From positions 62,001-126,000 of the forward strand of contig JAHFUZ010000008.1 of assembly GCA_023264815.1 (NCBI GenBank): DNA of 64,000 nt, in the 5' to 3' direction. The translations under genes were made by a program, and so were the position numbers. Positions 34,432 through 44,439 of the stretch are shown here, one piece after another; the first letter of the stretch is position 1; every line of letters starts with the position of its first letter. This DNA comes from Arthrobacter sp. (GTDB taxonomy: Bacteria; Actinomycetota; Actinomycetes; Actinomycetales; Micrococcaceae). Under the pieces are notes generated by a model. The model was not told the origin of the DNA and made no database searches. It saw only the letters and a program-made list of their open reading frames with translations.

Positions 34432-35328
34432 CTAGCGGAGGACCACCGTGCGGTTGCCCTGCAGGATGACCCGGCCTTCGCAGTGCCAGCGCACCGCGTT
34501 GGACAGCGCCTTGCATTCGGTGTCCCGCCCGGCCGCCACCAGGTCCTCGGGCCCGTAGGTGTGGTCCACGTCCACGGTCTGCTGCGAGATGATCGGGCCC
34601 TCGTCGAGCTCGGCGTTGACATAGTGCGCGGTGGCGCCCACGGTCTTGACGCCGCGCGCGTACGCCTGGTGGTACGGCTTGGCGCCCTTGAAGCTGGGCA
34701 GGAACGAGTGGTGGATGTTGATGGCCCTGCCGTCCAGCTTCCGGGTGAGGTCGTCGCTGAGGACCTGCATGTAGCGGGCCAGGACCACCAGCTCCACGTC
34801 GTACTCGTCCACGAGTTCCAGCAGCCGTGCCTCTGCCGACGGCTTGGTCTCTGCGGTGACCGGCACGTGGAAGAACGGGATGCCGTGCCATTCCACCAGT
34901 GCCTGGTGGTCCGTGTGGTTGGACACCACGGCAGCGATTTCCACCGGCAGTTCACCGGTCCTGGCCCGGAACAGCAGGTCGTTCAGGCAGTGCCCGAACT
35001 TGGACACCATGATCAGCACGCGGCGCTTGGCGCCCTGCGGCTCCAGCCGCCAGCGCATCCCGAACCGTTCCGCCACCGGGCCGAAACCGGCCCGCAGCGT
35101 ATCCGCGGTGGAGGAATCGCCGTCGGACACAAAGTGCACGCGCATGAAGAAGTGCCGCTCGTCGCGCTCGCCGAACTGCTTGCTGTCCAGGATGTCGCAG
35201 CCATGCTCGAGCAGGAACCCGGAGACGGCGTGGACGATGCCGGGCGTCTCCGCGCAGTCGAGGGTCAGGACGTGCTCCACGGTGGTGGGAGCCGCGGAAG
35301 GGGAAGTTTCAGTCTGTACGGCAGTCAT
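34432..35328 (-). CDS. purU: Formyltetrahydrofolate deformylase
   Basis: A 298-residue enzyme releasing formate and tetrahydrofolate from 10-formyl-THF. The N-terminal ACT domain spans about 15-95 and the formyltransferase-like domain about 100-298, with HHSFLPSFKGAKPYHQAY and GATAHYVNAELDEGPII containing catalytic Asn/His/Asp-type residues. Last gene of the glyA-sox-sdaA operon, starting three bases after the sdaA stop. Its role here is to recycle folate loaded with one-carbon units from sarcosine oxidation. Confidence 0.95.
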   Translation of the reverse strand: MTAVQTETSPSAAPTTVEHVLTLDCAETPGIVHAVSGFLLEHGCDILDSKQFGERDERHFFMRVHFVSDGDSSTADTLRAGFGPVAERFGMRWRLEPQGAKRRVLIMVSKFGHCLNDLLFRARTGELPVEIAAVVSNHTDHQALVEWHGIPFFHVPVTAETKPSAEARLLELVDEYDVELVVLARYMQVLSDDLTRKLDGRAINIHHSFLPSFKGAKPYHQAYARGVKTVGATAHYVNAELDEGPIISQQTVDVDHTYGPEDLVAAGRDTECKALSNAVRWHCEGRVILQGNRTVVLR

Positions 35329-35331
35329 GGC

Positions 35332-36705
35332 TCAGCACTCGATCACGTTGACGGCGAGACCTCCGCGGGAGGTCTCCTTGTACTTGGTTTTCATGTCCGC
35401 TCCTGTCTCACGCATGGTTTTGATGGCTTTGTCGAGGGATACCTTGTGGCTGCCGTCCCCGTGGAGGGACAGCCGCGCGGCGTTGATGGCTTTGACGCTG
35501 GCGATGGCGTTGCGTTCGATGCAGGGTATCTGCACCAGCCCGCCCACCGGGTCGCACGTCAGCCCGAGGTTGTGCTCAATGCCAACTTCGGCGGCGTTTT
35601 CCACCTGCTCGGGCGTACCGCCGAGGACCTCGCAGAGCCCGGCGGCGGCCATGGAACAGGCGGAGCCCACCTCGCCCTGGCACCCCACCTCCGCGCCGGA
35701 GATGGAAGCGTTGATCTTGAACAGGATCCCGACGGCGGCCGCGGCCAGCAGGAAGCGCACCACGCCGTCGTCGTTGGCTCCCGGCACAAACTTGACGTAG
35801 TAGTGCAGGACCGCGGGGACGATTCCTGCCGCACCGTTGGTGGGGGCCGTGACGATCCGACCGCCCGCGGCGTTTTCCTCGTTGACCGCGAGGGCGAAGA
35901 GGTTCACCCATTCCATGGCCCGCAGCGGGTCGGTGACACCGGTGTCCGCGCTCAGTGTCTGGAATAACGACGGCGCGCGCCGCTTCACGTTCAGGCCGCC
36001 GGGAAGGATGCCTTCCGCGGCGCAGCCGTTGTCCACGCATTCGCGCATGACGGCCCAGAGTGCCAGCAGTTTCTCGCGGAGTTCCGCTTCGCTGCGCCAC
36101 GTGAGTTCGTTGGCGAGCATGACATCGGAGATGGACATGCCCTCGCGCTGGCAGATCTCCAGGAGCTCGTCGGCGGTGGTGAACGGGTAGGGGAGGACCG
36201 TGGAGTCGGCCACCACCCGGTCTTCGGCGCCGGCGTCGCCGTCCACCACAAAGCCGCCGCCGATCGAGTAGAAGCTCCGTTCGTTCAGGACGGCCCCGGT
36301 GTGGTCCAGGGCCCGGAAGGTCATGCCGTTGGGGTGCGCGGGCAGGGACTTGCGGCGGTGCAGCACCACGTCTTCGTCCCAGTTGAAGTCCACCCGGTGG
36401 TCGCCGCCCACCATCAGTTCGGCGTTGAGTGCGGCAGCGGCCACCTGGTCATCGGCCGTGAAGGTGTCCACGGTTTCCGGGTCCAGGCCCTGCAGGCCCA
36501 GCACCACCGCTTTGTCGGAGCCATGGCCCCGGCCGGTGGCGCCGAGCGAACCGAACAGTTCAGCCTGGACCCGGGTGGTGGAGCTCAGGAGCCCGCCGCC
36601 CTTGAGCCCGTCGGCGAACTGCTTCGCTGCCCGCATCGGGCCCACCGTGTGTGAGGAGGAGGGCCCGATGCCAACAGAAAACAGGTCCAGGACGCTGAGC
36701 GCCAT
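35332..36705 (-). CDS. sdaA: L-serine ammonia-lyase (single-chain, Fe-S)
   Basis: A 457-residue iron-sulfur serine dehydratase. It converts serine to pyruvate and ammonia. The beta domain (about 1-155) has [18 protein letters not shown]. The alpha domain (about 185-457) has conserved Cys residues at [17 protein letters not shown] and near [13 protein letters not shown] for the 4Fe-4S cluster. It abuts soxG and precedes purU. In this operon it drains serine made by GlyA from sarcosine-derived glycine into central metabolism. Confidence 0.96.
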   Translation of the reverse strand: MALSVLDLFSVGIGPSSSHTVGPMRAAKQFADGLKGGGLLSSTTRVQAELFGSLGATGRGHGSDKAVVLGLQGLDPETVDTFTADDQVAAAALNAELMVGGDHRVDFNWDEDVVLHRRKSLPAHPNGMTFRALDHTGAVLNERSFYSIGGGFVVDGDAGAEDRVVADSTVLPYPFTTADELLEICQREGMSISDVMLANELTWRSEAELREKLLALWAVMRECVDNGCAAEGILPGGLNVKRRAPSLFQTLSADTGVTDPLRAMEWVNLFALAVNEENAAGGRIVTAPTNGAAGIVPAVLHYYVKFVPGANDDGVVRFLLAAAAVGILFKINASISGAEVGCQGEVGSACSMAAAGLCEVLGGTPEQVENAAEVGIEHNLGLTCDPVGGLVQIPCIERNAIASVKAINAARLSLHGDGSHKVSLDKAIKTMRETGADMKTKYKETSRGGLAVNVIEC

Positions 36706-37341
36706 TTAGGGAACCTCGGGGGAGGCGTACTCCCGCATCGCGTCCAGGAGCCAGCGGCCCAGGAAGTCCGCGAAGGACGCGCGGGGGAAGAGCCGGAAGC
36801 TCTCCTCACCGGTCTTCTGCAGGACCACCGGGATGTTGCCCACCTCGGTGTTCAGGGCCGTGCCGGGCTTCAGGGCCCGCGGGTGCAGGTCCAAGGCACA
36901 GCCCTTTTCCAGGACGGCCCGGGCTCGGGGGCCGGACAATTCGAACGTGGTGCGGTTGGCGGAGAGGTCCACCACCTGGCCGGGGGCGTCGCCCAGCGCT
37001 TCCGTGAGGGAACCGATGAGCTTGCCGCCCAGGGAGTCGTGCGCCTCTTCCGGCGCAACCACCAGGAACTCGGAGGGTCCCAGCCAGAGGACGCTGACGC
37101 CGTCGGCACCCCCCACGTCGCCGCAGCGTACCGGCAGTCCGCCGGTGACGGCGGCGATGCGGGAACCTTCCTCGGAACGGGGGTTCACGCGGACGCCGGC
37201 CATGGTCTGGAAGGGGCCTTCCGCCAGGACAACCTTGCCCTGGACGGAGCCGGCTTCCAGGGCCTGTGCCAAGTGTGAAGCGGGGCTGCGGCGGATGTCG
37301 CGGAGTCCATTGATGCCTTCGAGTGCTGCTGAATTAGCCAT
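36706..37341 (-). CDS. soxG: Sarcosine oxidase gamma subunit
   Basis: A 211-residue small subunit of heterotetrameric sarcosine oxidase, with GcvT-like fold segments ([33 protein letters not shown]). The start is ATG 37341 with GAAGGGA upstream, overlapping the soxA stop by eight bases. An upstream TTG in frame is less likely. It directly abuts sdaA. Confidence 0.93.
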   Translation of the reverse strand: MANSAALEGINGLRDIRRSPASHLAQALEAGSVQGKVVLAEGPFQTMAGVRVNPRSEEGSRIAAVTGGLPVRCGDVGGADGVSVLWLGPSEFLVVAPEEAHDSLGGKLIGSLTEALGDAPGQVVDLSANRTTFELSGPRARAVLEKGCALDLHPRALKPGTALNTEVGNIPVVLQKTGEESFRLFPRASFADFLGRWLLDAMREYASPEVP

Positions 37342-40294
37342 CTTTGCGGGTCCCTTCGGAGTCAAAAAGTACGGTTTCGGCGACGACGACGTCCACCAGC
37401 TGGTCGCCCGCGGCGGCCACGAGGGTTTCGCCGATCCGGTTGCGGCCGTTCTTGATCAGCGCCAGGGCAAAGGTCCGGCCCAGGGCGGCGCTGTGGTAGC
37501 TGGAGGTGACGAAGCCTTCCATGGGAACCGGCCCGTAGGCCGGGTTGGTGGAGCGGCCCTTTTCCACCAGCTGGCTGCCTTCAGGGAGCTTGAAGCTGGT
37601 GTCCACCGGCAGGACGCTGACCAGGTGCTTGCGGTCCTCGCGCTGCCCGTCGGCGCGGGTATAGGAACGCTTGCCGATGAAGTCCTTGGCCTTGGAGACA
37701 ATCCATTCCATTCCGGCATCCTGCGGGGTGACCGTGCCGTCCGTGTCCTGGCCCACGATGGGGTAGCCCTTTTCGGCGCGGAGCACGTGCATGGTTTCGG
37801 TGCCGTACGGGGTGATGTTGAATTCGGCTCCGGCAGCTGCCACGGCCTCCCAGGTGTTCAGTCCGTACCAGGACGGAACGTTGATCTCGTAGGCCAGTTC
37901 ACCGGAGAAGGAGATCCGGCAGACCCGGGCCTGCACACCGGAGGCGAGGGTGGTTTCGCGGAAGGTCATGAACGGGAACGCTTCCGCGTCCAGCCCGCCG
38001 TCCGCTGCGAGTTCCGGGGCCACCTTGGCGAGGACGGCGCGGGACTTGGGGCCGACGACGGCAATGGTGGACCACTGTTCGGTCACCGAGGTGCAGTGCA
38101 CGTCCAGTTCCGGCCATTCGGTCTGCAGCCATTCCTCCAGCCAGTCCAGCACCTTGGCGGCGCCGCCGGTGGTGGTGGTCATGAAGTAGCGGTCCTCGTC
38201 GAGGCGGAGGGTCACGCCGTCGTCGAAGATCATGCCGTCCGGGCCGCACATCACGCCGTAGCGTGCCGAACCCGGGGCGAGCTTCTTGAACGCGTTGGTG
38301 TAGACGCGGTTCAGGAATTCGCCCGCGTCCTTGCCGCGGATTTCGATCTTGCCCAGGGTGGTGGCGTCCATAAAGCCCACGGAGTCGCGGACGGCGGCGC
38401 ACTCGCGGAGCACGGCGGTGTCCATGTCCTCGCCGGCCTGCGGGTAGTACCAGGGCCGCTTCCACTGTCCGACGTCTTCGAACAAGGCGCCCTTGGCCTC
38501 GTGCCACGGGTGGATGGAGGTCTTGCGGGCGGGGTCGAACAGTTCGCCGCGCTGGCGGCCGGCCAGTGCCGCGAAGGCCACCGGGGTGAACGGTGCGCGG
38601 TAGGTGGTGGTGCCGATGTCGCCGATGCCGCGGGAGGCTTCGCCGGCGGTGCGCAGCGCGGCGGCGATGACGCCGATAGCGTTGACGCCGGAGGTCTTGC
38701 CCTGGTCGTTGGCGGTGCTGATGGAGGTGTACCGCTTGACGTGCTCCACCGAACGCATGCCGGCACCGGTGGACCGCAGCACGTCAGCCACGGACTGGTC
38801 GCGCTGGAAATCCACGAAGTGGTGGTGCCAGTCATCCGGGGTGCCCTGCTCGCCCGGGACCAGCCAGAGCTGGCGGGTGGGGGCGGAGGCCTTCGGCTCC
38901 GGAAGGACAAGAGGAACGACGACTGCGTCAGAATTCTCAGGAGCGAACCCTGCGGCGATGGCCGCGGCCGCGCCGGCGGAGACGCCTTCGGACACGCAGT
39001 CCCCGGTGGCGAACGAACCCCGGCCGGAGCCGATGCTCTGCTGGTTCGGGACCACGGTGCTCGGCACGAAGGCAGCCAGTTCGTCGTCCCAGCGCAGCTT
39101 GCCCTGGCGCTGTGAGTGAAGGTGCACCAGCGGGCTCCAGCCGCCGGACACGGCCAGCAGGTCGCAGGCGATCTGCTCGACGCCCGAGGTGAGTTCGCCG
39201 TCGTCGTTAATACTGCGCACGGTGACGCTCTCCACCCGGCCGTCGGCGGAGCCGGCGGAGGTGTTGGCTACGGCGCTGCCGATCAGCACGCGGGTGCCGG
39301 CTTCGACGGCGGCGGCAGCCACCGGGGTCAGGGCGGGACGGGCGTCCACCACGGCGGCCACCCTGACGCCGGCGGCACGCAGGTCCGCGGCGAGGGCGTA
39401 GGCGCTGTCATTGGTGGTGCTGATGACCACGCGCTGGCCGGCAGCTGCGGCGTAGCGGTTGAGGTAGGTGCGGGCGGCCGAGGCGAGCATGATGCCCGGG
39501 CGGTCGTTGTTCTCGAACACCAGCGGCCGCTCGTGGGCGCCGGGGGCGAGGATCACCTGGCTGGCACGGATGTGCCAAATACGCTGCCGTGACACCCCGG
39601 GTGCAGCCGGGGAGGAGAGGTGGCCGGTCCGGTTCTGGACGGCGATCACGTAGTTGGAGTCGTAGGCGCCAAACGCGGTGGTGCGGTTCAGGACGGTGGA
39701 CTCGGCGCCGGAAATCAGCTCGGCCTCGACGTCAGCCACCCATTCCAGCGCAGGCTTGCCTTCGATGGTTTCGGCGAGTTCAGGTGCCGTGGAGCCGGAC
39801 AGGAGGGAGCCGCCCAGCTCGGGCTGGTCATCGAGCAGCATCACGCGGGCGCCGGTGCGTACGGCCTCGCGGGCCGCGGCAAGGCCGGCGGGGCCGCCGC
39901 CCACCACCAGGACGTCGGTGTGCACGTACTTCTTGTCGTATTCGGCCATGTCATCGGCCGGGTCCAGTTTGCCGAGGCCGCTGAGCCATTCCGCTTTCAG
40001 GCCGTCCACCAGGGTCACGGTGGTGGCGGGGAGCATGGACTCGGCAACGTGGCCGGGGAAGAGGGGCTCAACCCTGACCAGGGCGTTGGATTCCTCCACC
40101 CCGGCGGACATGATGCCGCGGGCGCGGTCCTCGTAGAGGGAACCGCCGGCAGCAATGCGGCCGTTGGCGATCAGCGCAGAGGCGAGAGTGTCGCCGGGGT
40201 GGCCGGTGAACTCTTCGCCGTCCACGGTGAAATGCCAGGAGATGGTGCGGTCGATGCGTCCGCCGGCAGCGAGACGGGCGTTCTGGGAAGTCAC
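37334..40294 (-). CDS. soxA: Sarcosine oxidase alpha subunit
   Basis: A 986-residue large subunit. The N-terminal ferredoxin-like/2Fe-2S-type fold region ([23 protein letters not shown]) is followed by an NAD-binding Rossmann segment [18 protein letters not shown] near residue 130. A C-terminal GcvT-like folate domain (about 590-980) transfers the methyl-derived one-carbon unit to tetrahydrofolate as 5,10-methylene-THF. The start is GTG, overlapping soxD as GTGA. Residue count matches the known corynebacterial/Arthrobacter alpha subunits of about 965 residues. Confidence 0.96.
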   Translation of the reverse strand: MTSQNARLAAGGRIDRTISWHFTVDGEEFTGHPGDTLASALIANGRIAAGGSLYEDRARGIMSAGVEESNALVRVEPLFPGHVAESMLPATTVTLVDGLKAEWLSGLGKLDPADDMAEYDKKYVHTDVLVVGGGPAGLAAAREAVRTGARVMLLDDQPELGGSLLSGSTAPELAETIEGKPALEWVADVEAELISGAESTVLNRTTAFGAYDSNYVIAVQNRTGHLSSPAAPGVSRQRIWHIRASQVILAPGAHERPLVFENNDRPGIMLASAARTYLNRYAAAAGQRVVISTTNDSAYALAADLRAAGVRVAAVVDARPALTPVAAAAVEAGTRVLIGSAVANTSAGSADGRVESVTVRSINDDGELTSGVEQIACDLLAVSGGWSPLVHLHSQRQGKLRWDDELAAFVPSTVVPNQQSIGSGRGSFATGDCVSEGVSAGAAAAIAAGFAPENSDAVVVPLVLPEPKASAPTRQLWLVPGEQGTPDDWHHHFVDFQRDQSVADVLRSTGAGMRSVEHVKRYTSISTANDQGKTSGVNAIGVIAAALRTAGEASRGIGDIGTTTYRAPFTPVAFAALAGRQRGELFDPARKTSIHPWHEAKGALFEDVGQWKRPWYYPQAGEDMDTAVLRECAAVRDSVGFMDATTLGKIEIRGKDAGEFLNRVYTNAFKKLAPGSARYGVMCGPDGMIFDDGVTLRLDEDRYFMTTTTGGAAKVLDWLEEWLQTEWPELDVHCTSVTEQWSTIAVVGPKSRAVLAKVAPELAADGGLDAEAFPFMTFRETTLASGVQARVCRISFSGELAYEINVPSWYGLNTWEAVAAAGAEFNITPYGTETMHVLRAEKGYPIVGQDTDGTVTPQDAGMEWIVSKAKDFIGKRSYTRADGQREDRKHLVSVLPVDTSFKLPEGSQLVEKGRSTNPAYGPVPMEGFVTSSYHSAALGRTFALALIKNGRNRIGETLVAAAGDQLVDVVVAETVLFDSEGTRKDG

Positions 40295-40686
40295 TTGGTT
40301 GCTCCTTCCGGGGCGGTGGTGCTGGTTGAAGAGAGGCTGGGGGCGGCGGTTCCGGTGGTGGTGCTGTCAGCGGCGGTGCTGGCAGTGCCCGTGTCGGCGG
40401 TCGTTTTGCCTGCGCTGTCCGGCCGGGGCGTGCCCATGGGGTAGACGGCCTGGATTTCGTAGGTGACGGTGTCGCGGAGCATGTTGAACCACTGGCGGCA
40501 GCCGGTGCTGTGGTTCCAGCGTTCGGCGAACGTGCCCTTGGTGTTGTCGCGGTAGAACAGGTACTCGGCCCACTGGCGGTCGGTCAGTTCGTTCGGGTTT
40601 TCCGGGTAGGGCACGTGGGCCTGGCCGCCGTAATGGAACTCGGTCTCGTCGCGGGAACCGCAGTTGGGGCAGGAGATGAGCAGCAT
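40291..40686 (-). CDS. soxD: Sarcosine oxidase delta subunit with Ser/Thr/Ala-rich tail
   Basis: A 131-residue zinc-binding small subunit. The core, residues 1-90, has the zinc ligands C6, C9, H59 and C63 at the positions known for this family. Residues about 88-131 form a low-complexity tail of Thr, Ser, Ala and Gly ([20 protein letters not shown]) not present in typical subunits of about 90-100 residues. It lies 30 bases downstream of soxB and overlaps soxA. Confidence 0.93.
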   Translation of the reverse strand: MLLISCPNCGSRDETEFHYGGQAHVPYPENPNELTDRQWAEYLFYRDNTKGTFAERWNHSTGCRQWFNMLRDTVTYEIQAVYPMGTPRPDSAGKTTADTGTASTAADSTTTGTAAPSLSSTSTTAPEGATK

Positions 40687-40716
40687 GTGCGTCTTCTTTC
40701 TAAAATGCAGGGATCG

Positions 40717-41937
40717 CTAGTGGGCCACGGCGGCAGCGCCGTGTTCGTCGATCAGGGCGCCGGTCTCGAAGCGTTCCAGCGAGAAGGGCTGGTTCAGCTT
40801 GTGCGGGGTTCCGGTGGCGATGGTGTGGGCGAAGGCGAAGCCCGCGCCCGGGGTGGCCTTGAAGCCGCCGGTGCCCCAGCCGCAGTTCACGAACATGTTC
40901 TCCACCGGGGTGGTGCCCAGGATGGGGGAGGCGTCCAGCGTGGTGTCCACAATGCCGCCCCAGGTGCGCAGGACGTGTGCCCGGGCGAAGATCGGGAAAA
41001 GCTCGACGGCGGCGGCCATCTGGTGCTCGATCACGTGGAAGGAGCCGCGCTGGCCGTAGCCGTTGTAGGAGTCCACGCCGGCGCCCATCACCAGTTCGCC
41101 CTTGTGGGCCTGGGAGACGTAGACGTGCACGTGGTTGGACATCACCACCGTGGGGTGGACCGGTTCGTGCAGTTCGGAGACCAGTGCCTGCAGCGGGTGG
41201 GACTGGATGGGGAGGCGGAATCCGGCCATCTCTGCCAGGACCGAGCTGTGGCCGGCGGCCGCGAGGCCCACCTTTTCTGTGTTGATGGTGCCGCGGTTGG
41301 TCTTGACGCCCACCACGCGGTTGCCGTCCTTGACGAAGCCGGTGACTTCGCAGTTCTGGATGATGTCCACGCCCATTTCGTCGCATTTGCGGGCGAAGGC
41401 CCAGGCCACGTGGTCGTGCTTGGCGATGCCGGCCCGGGGCTGGTAGGTGGCGCCCATGACCGGGTAGCGGATGTTGTCGCTGATGTTCAGGATGGGGCAG
41501 AGTTCCTTGACCTGCTTCGGGTCCAGCCACTCCGCGTCCACGCCGTTGAGCTTGTTCGCTCCCACGCGGCGCATGCTTTCGCGGACGTCACCCAGGGTGT
41601 GGGCGAGGTTCATCACGCCGCGCTGGCTGAACAGGAAATCGTATTCGAGTTCCTCAGGCAGGATTTCCCAGAGCTTGAGGGCGTGCTCGTAGATGGCCGC
41701 GCTCTCGTCCCAGAGGTAGTTGGAGCGGATGATGGTGGTGTTGCGGGCCATGTTGCCACCGGCCAGCCAGCCCTTTTCCAGGACGGCGATGTTGGTCATG
41801 CCGTGGTTTTTGGCCAGGAAGTAGGCGGTGGCCAGGCCGTGCCCGCCGCCGCCCACGATCACGGCGTCGTAGGAGGACTTGGGTTCCGGGTTGCGCCAGA
41901 GGAAATCCGGGTGCTCGGGAAGCTGGTGTGTGCTCAC
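40717..41937 (-). CDS. soxB: Sarcosine oxidase beta subunit
   Basis: A 406-residue flavoprotein subunit that oxidises sarcosine. The dinucleotide motif [17 protein letters not shown] is near residue 27. H174, in the segment [11 protein letters not shown], is the probable residue covalently linked to FMN by comparison with family members. The start is GTG 41937, overlapping the glyA stop (GTGA) with GGAG seven bases upstream. Confidence 0.96.
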   Translation of the reverse strand: MSTHQLPEHPDFLWRNPEPKSSYDAVIVGGGGHGLATAYFLAKNHGMTNIAVLEKGWLAGGNMARNTTIIRSNYLWDESAAIYEHALKLWEILPEELEYDFLFSQRGVMNLAHTLGDVRESMRRVGANKLNGVDAEWLDPKQVKELCPILNISDNIRYPVMGATYQPRAGIAKHDHVAWAFARKCDEMGVDIIQNCEVTGFVKDGNRVVGVKTNRGTINTEKVGLAAAGHSSVLAEMAGFRLPIQSHPLQALVSELHEPVHPTVVMSNHVHVYVSQAHKGELVMGAGVDSYNGYGQRGSFHVIEHQMAAAVELFPIFARAHVLRTWGGIVDTTLDASPILGTTPVENMFVNCGWGTGGFKATPGAGFAFAHTIATGTPHKLNQPFSLERFETGALIDEHGAAAVAH

Positions 41938-43289
41938 TGGGCTGCTCCAATCAGGTCTGATTCGAAAGCGGCAATGTCGGTGCCGTTGTTGAGGTGCGGG
42001 TAGAGGGGGAACTTGTCTGCCAGGGCGGTGACCCGGGCGCGGAGTTCGACGGCGGTGCTCTCGCCCAGGGACGTCGTCCCGGTGGTGCCGTTGCCCGCGG
42101 CGGCGATGAGCGCCGTCGCGATGATGTCCGCAACCTCCGTGAACTCGGTGGCGCCGAAGCCGCGGGTGGCCAGCGCCGGGGTGCCGATCCGGAGACCGGA
42201 GGACACCATCGGCGGGCGGGGGTCGAAGGGGACCGCGTTGCGGTTGACGGTGATGCCGATGCGGTGCAGGGCGTCTTCGGCCTGCTGTCCGTCCAGTTCG
42301 GAGTTGCGGAGGTCCACCAGGACCAGGTGGACGTCGGTGCCGCCGTTGACTACGGAGATTCCGGCCGCGGCAACGTCGTCGCGGAGGAGCCGTTCGGCGA
42401 GGATCTTGGAGCCCTGCAGGACGCGTTCCTGGCGTTCCTTGAATTCGGGGGTGCCGGCGAGCTTGAAGGCCACGGCCTTGGCGGCGATGACGTGCTCCAG
42501 CGGGCCGCCCTGCTGGCCGGGGAAGACTGCGCTGTTGATCTTCTTGGCATACTGCTCCTTGGCGAGGATGACTCCGCCGCGGGGTCCGCCGAGGGTTTTG
42601 TGGGTGGTGGTGGTGACGACGTCGGCGTAGGGCACCGGGTTGGGGTGCAGGCCGGCGGCCACCAGACCGGCGAAGTGGGCCATGTCCACCATCAGGTAGG
42701 CGCCCACCAGATCGGCGATGCGGCGGAACTCGGCGAAGTCCAGCTGACGGGAGTAGGCGGACCAGCCGGCCACGATCAGCTTGGGACGGTGTTCCAGGGC
42801 CAGTGCTTCCACTTCGGCCATATCGATCCGGAGGTCGGATTCGCGCACGTTGTACGGAACGACGTTATAGAGCTTGCCGGAGAAGTTGATCTTCATGCCG
42901 TGGGTGAGGTGGCCGCCGTGGGCCAGGCTCAGGCCCATGATGGTGTCGCCCGGGTTCAGCAGCGCGAACATCGCCGCTGCGTTGGCCTGAGCGCCGGAGT
43001 GCGGCTGGACGTTGGCGAACTCGGCACCGAACAGGGCCTTGACCCGGTCGATGGCCAGCTGCTCAATCACATCAACGTGCTCGCAGCCGCCGTAGTAGCG
43101 TTTGCCGGGGTAGCCCTCGGCGTACTTGTTCGTCAGCACAGAACCCTGTGCCTCCATGACGGCGGACGGGGCGAAATTTTCTGAGGCGATCATTTCCAGC
43201 GTCGACTGCTGGCGGCCCAACTCAGCGTTGATGGCCTGCTGGACCTCGGGATCGACTGCGGAAAGTCGCTCGTTCAACTGCTCAACCAC
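41934..43289 (-). CDS. glyA: Serine hydroxymethyltransferase
   Basis: A 451-residue PLP enzyme that combines glycine and 5,10-methylene-THF into serine, both being products of the sarcosine oxidase encoded downstream. The PLP lysine is K231 in [16 protein letters not shown]. The start is GTG 43289 with AAAGGAG upstream. First gene of the catabolic operon glyA-soxBDAG-sdaA-purU, so it is probably a pathway-dedicated copy in addition to a housekeeping one elsewhere. Confidence 0.96.
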   Translation of the reverse strand: MVEQLNERLSAVDPEVQQAINAELGRQQSTLEMIASENFAPSAVMEAQGSVLTNKYAEGYPGKRYYGGCEHVDVIEQLAIDRVKALFGAEFANVQPHSGAQANAAAMFALLNPGDTIMGLSLAHGGHLTHGMKINFSGKLYNVVPYNVRESDLRIDMAEVEALALEHRPKLIVAGWSAYSRQLDFAEFRRIADLVGAYLMVDMAHFAGLVAAGLHPNPVPYADVVTTTTHKTLGGPRGGVILAKEQYAKKINSAVFPGQQGGPLEHVIAAKAVAFKLAGTPEFKERQERVLQGSKILAERLLRDDVAAAGISVVNGGTDVHLVLVDLRNSELDGQQAEDALHRIGITVNRNAVPFDPRPPMVSSGLRIGTPALATRGFGATEFTEVADIIATALIAAAGNGTTGTTSLGESTAVELRARVTALADKFPLYPHLNNGTDIAAFESDLIGAAQ

Positions 43290-43316
43290 GGATGCTCCTT
43301 TGAAATACCACTGTTG

Positions 43317-43345
43317 TTATGACTGATATATCAGTGTGAGGTCAA
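43317..43345 (-). promoter_or_regulatory. Promoter of the glyA-sox operon with internal palindrome
   Basis: On the minus strand -35 TTGACC (43345-43340), 17-base spacer and -10 TCATAA (43322-43317). A perfect 14-bp palindrome ACTGATATATCAGT (43322-43335) fills most of the spacer. Binding there would block RNA polymerase. The divergent GntR regulator gene at 43430 is the obvious candidate to bind it. Confidence 0.65.
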
Positions 43346-43429
43346 TGGTATGATTGGGATCACAGCAGAGTCAATAGGCCCGGCAAAGTTACTTCCCGCC
43401 ATGGCGGGAACCGAGAACGGAGAGTTTAC

Positions 43430-44101
43430 GTGAACGCACTTCCCGTCCTGCCGCAGGTGGAGGATGCCGTCCTCTCCCAGGCCGAAGCCGCGTACAGGCA
43501 GTTGCGCGACAAGCTGATCATGCTGGAAATCCGGCCCGGCGAGCCCCTCAATGACGGGCAGCTGGCCGTGGAGCTCGGATTTGGCCGCACCCCCGTGAGG
43601 GAGGCGATTAAGCGGCTCGAAGTGGACCACCTGGTGGTGTCGTATCCCCGGCGCGGGACGTTCGCCACCTCCGTGGACTTCACCGAACTTGCCGACGTCT
43701 CCGAAGTCCGGGAGCTGCTGGAACCCCTGGCGGCCAGGAGCGCGGCGATCCGGGCTTCCGTTTCCATGCGGCAGGAACTCCTGGATGTCGCCTCGGCGAT
43801 CGCCGCCCTGGAGCCGGGCCCCTCGGAATCCCGCGAACTGATGCGCTATGACCTGACGGTCCACCGCTTGATCTACAAGGCGGCCGGGAACCCGCACCTG
43901 GAAGACACCCTGATCCGCTACGACAACCTGGCCACCCGCATCTGGTGTCTGGTCCTGGATAAGCTGCCCTCAGTCAGTGGCCACATTACCGAGCATGTGG
44001 AGTTGCTCAAGGCCGTTGCCGAAGGCGACGCAGACAGGGCCGCTGAGCTGGCCCTCCACCATGTCACCAGCTTCGAGGAAACCGTCCGCAAGGTGCTGTA
44101 G
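43430..44101 (+). CDS. GntR-family (FCD) regulator of sarcosine catabolism
   Basis: A 223-residue regulator with winged HTH (about 15-75, RDKLIMLEIRPGEPLNDGQLA, RTPVREAIKRLEVDHLV) and FCD domain (about 85-215, YDLTVHRLIYKAAGN, SGHITEHVELLKA with metal-site His). Start GTG 43430 with GGAGAG upstream. Divergent from glyA, with a 14-bp palindrome between them. It probably represses the sox operon until sarcosine or a derivative is present (inference). A rho-independent terminator follows. Confidence 0.88.
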   Translation: MNALPVLPQVEDAVLSQAEAAYRQLRDKLIMLEIRPGEPLNDGQLAVELGFGRTPVREAIKRLEVDHLVVSYPRRGTFATSVDFTELADVSEVRELLEPLAARSAAIRASVSMRQELLDVASAIAALEPGPSESRELMRYDLTVHRLIYKAAGNPHLEDTLIRYDNLATRIWCLVLDKLPSVSGHITEHVELLKAVAEGDADRAAELALHHVTSFEETVRKVL

Positions 44102-44122
44102 TCCAGCCCGGCGGCTGTGTCG

Positions 44123-44162
44123 ATGGCGGCTCCCACGCATTGCGTGGGAGCTGCCATTTTTT
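44123..44162 (+). terminator. Rho-independent terminator after GntR gene
   Basis: Stem of 17-base arms with one mismatch (44123-44139 and 44141-44157; core GCTCCCACGCA/TGCGTGGGAGC), followed by six T residues (44157-44162). The stretch 44163-44280 holds no gene or signal that I can support. Confidence 0.9.
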
Positions 44163-44287
44163 CTATGACCGCAATCTTGATGGTGCAACACGGCTTCGCC
44201 ACGCGCAACACCGGCCATCGCTCGCCGCCCGGCCCTGCTGCGTGCCCCGAGTCTGACGGAAGCCCGAAAATTCTTTGCAGAAAGGCA

Positions 44288-44345
44288 TTGACTGTGTCTT
44301 CAATCACGTCATAGTCTGTTGCAACAGCGTTGCGCTGAACGCAAC
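44288..44345 (+). promoter_or_regulatory. Promoter and IclR-type operator of the creatinine operon
   Basis: -35 TTGACT (44288-44293), 16-base spacer, -10 CATAGT (44310-44315). Immediately downstream are palindrome GTTGCAAC (44318-44325) and inverted repeat GTTGCG-CTGAA-CGCAAC (44329-44345) covering the likely transcription start. The IclR regulator encoded third in the operon is the probable ligand protein. Confidence 0.55.
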
Positions 44346-44439
44346 CTACTGCTGACAGTGCCGCCAGCAGGGAAACGCGTCGCCACGCTCAACAGGCTTC
44401 TTCTTCCGCTCACGTACTGCACCACAGAAAGGCAACACC

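Noticed and set aside
36833..39115. 760-residue open frame on the plus strand opposite soxG and soxA
   Set aside because: Real conserved proteins lie on the minus strand; this frame has no recognisable domain and no sensible operon context.
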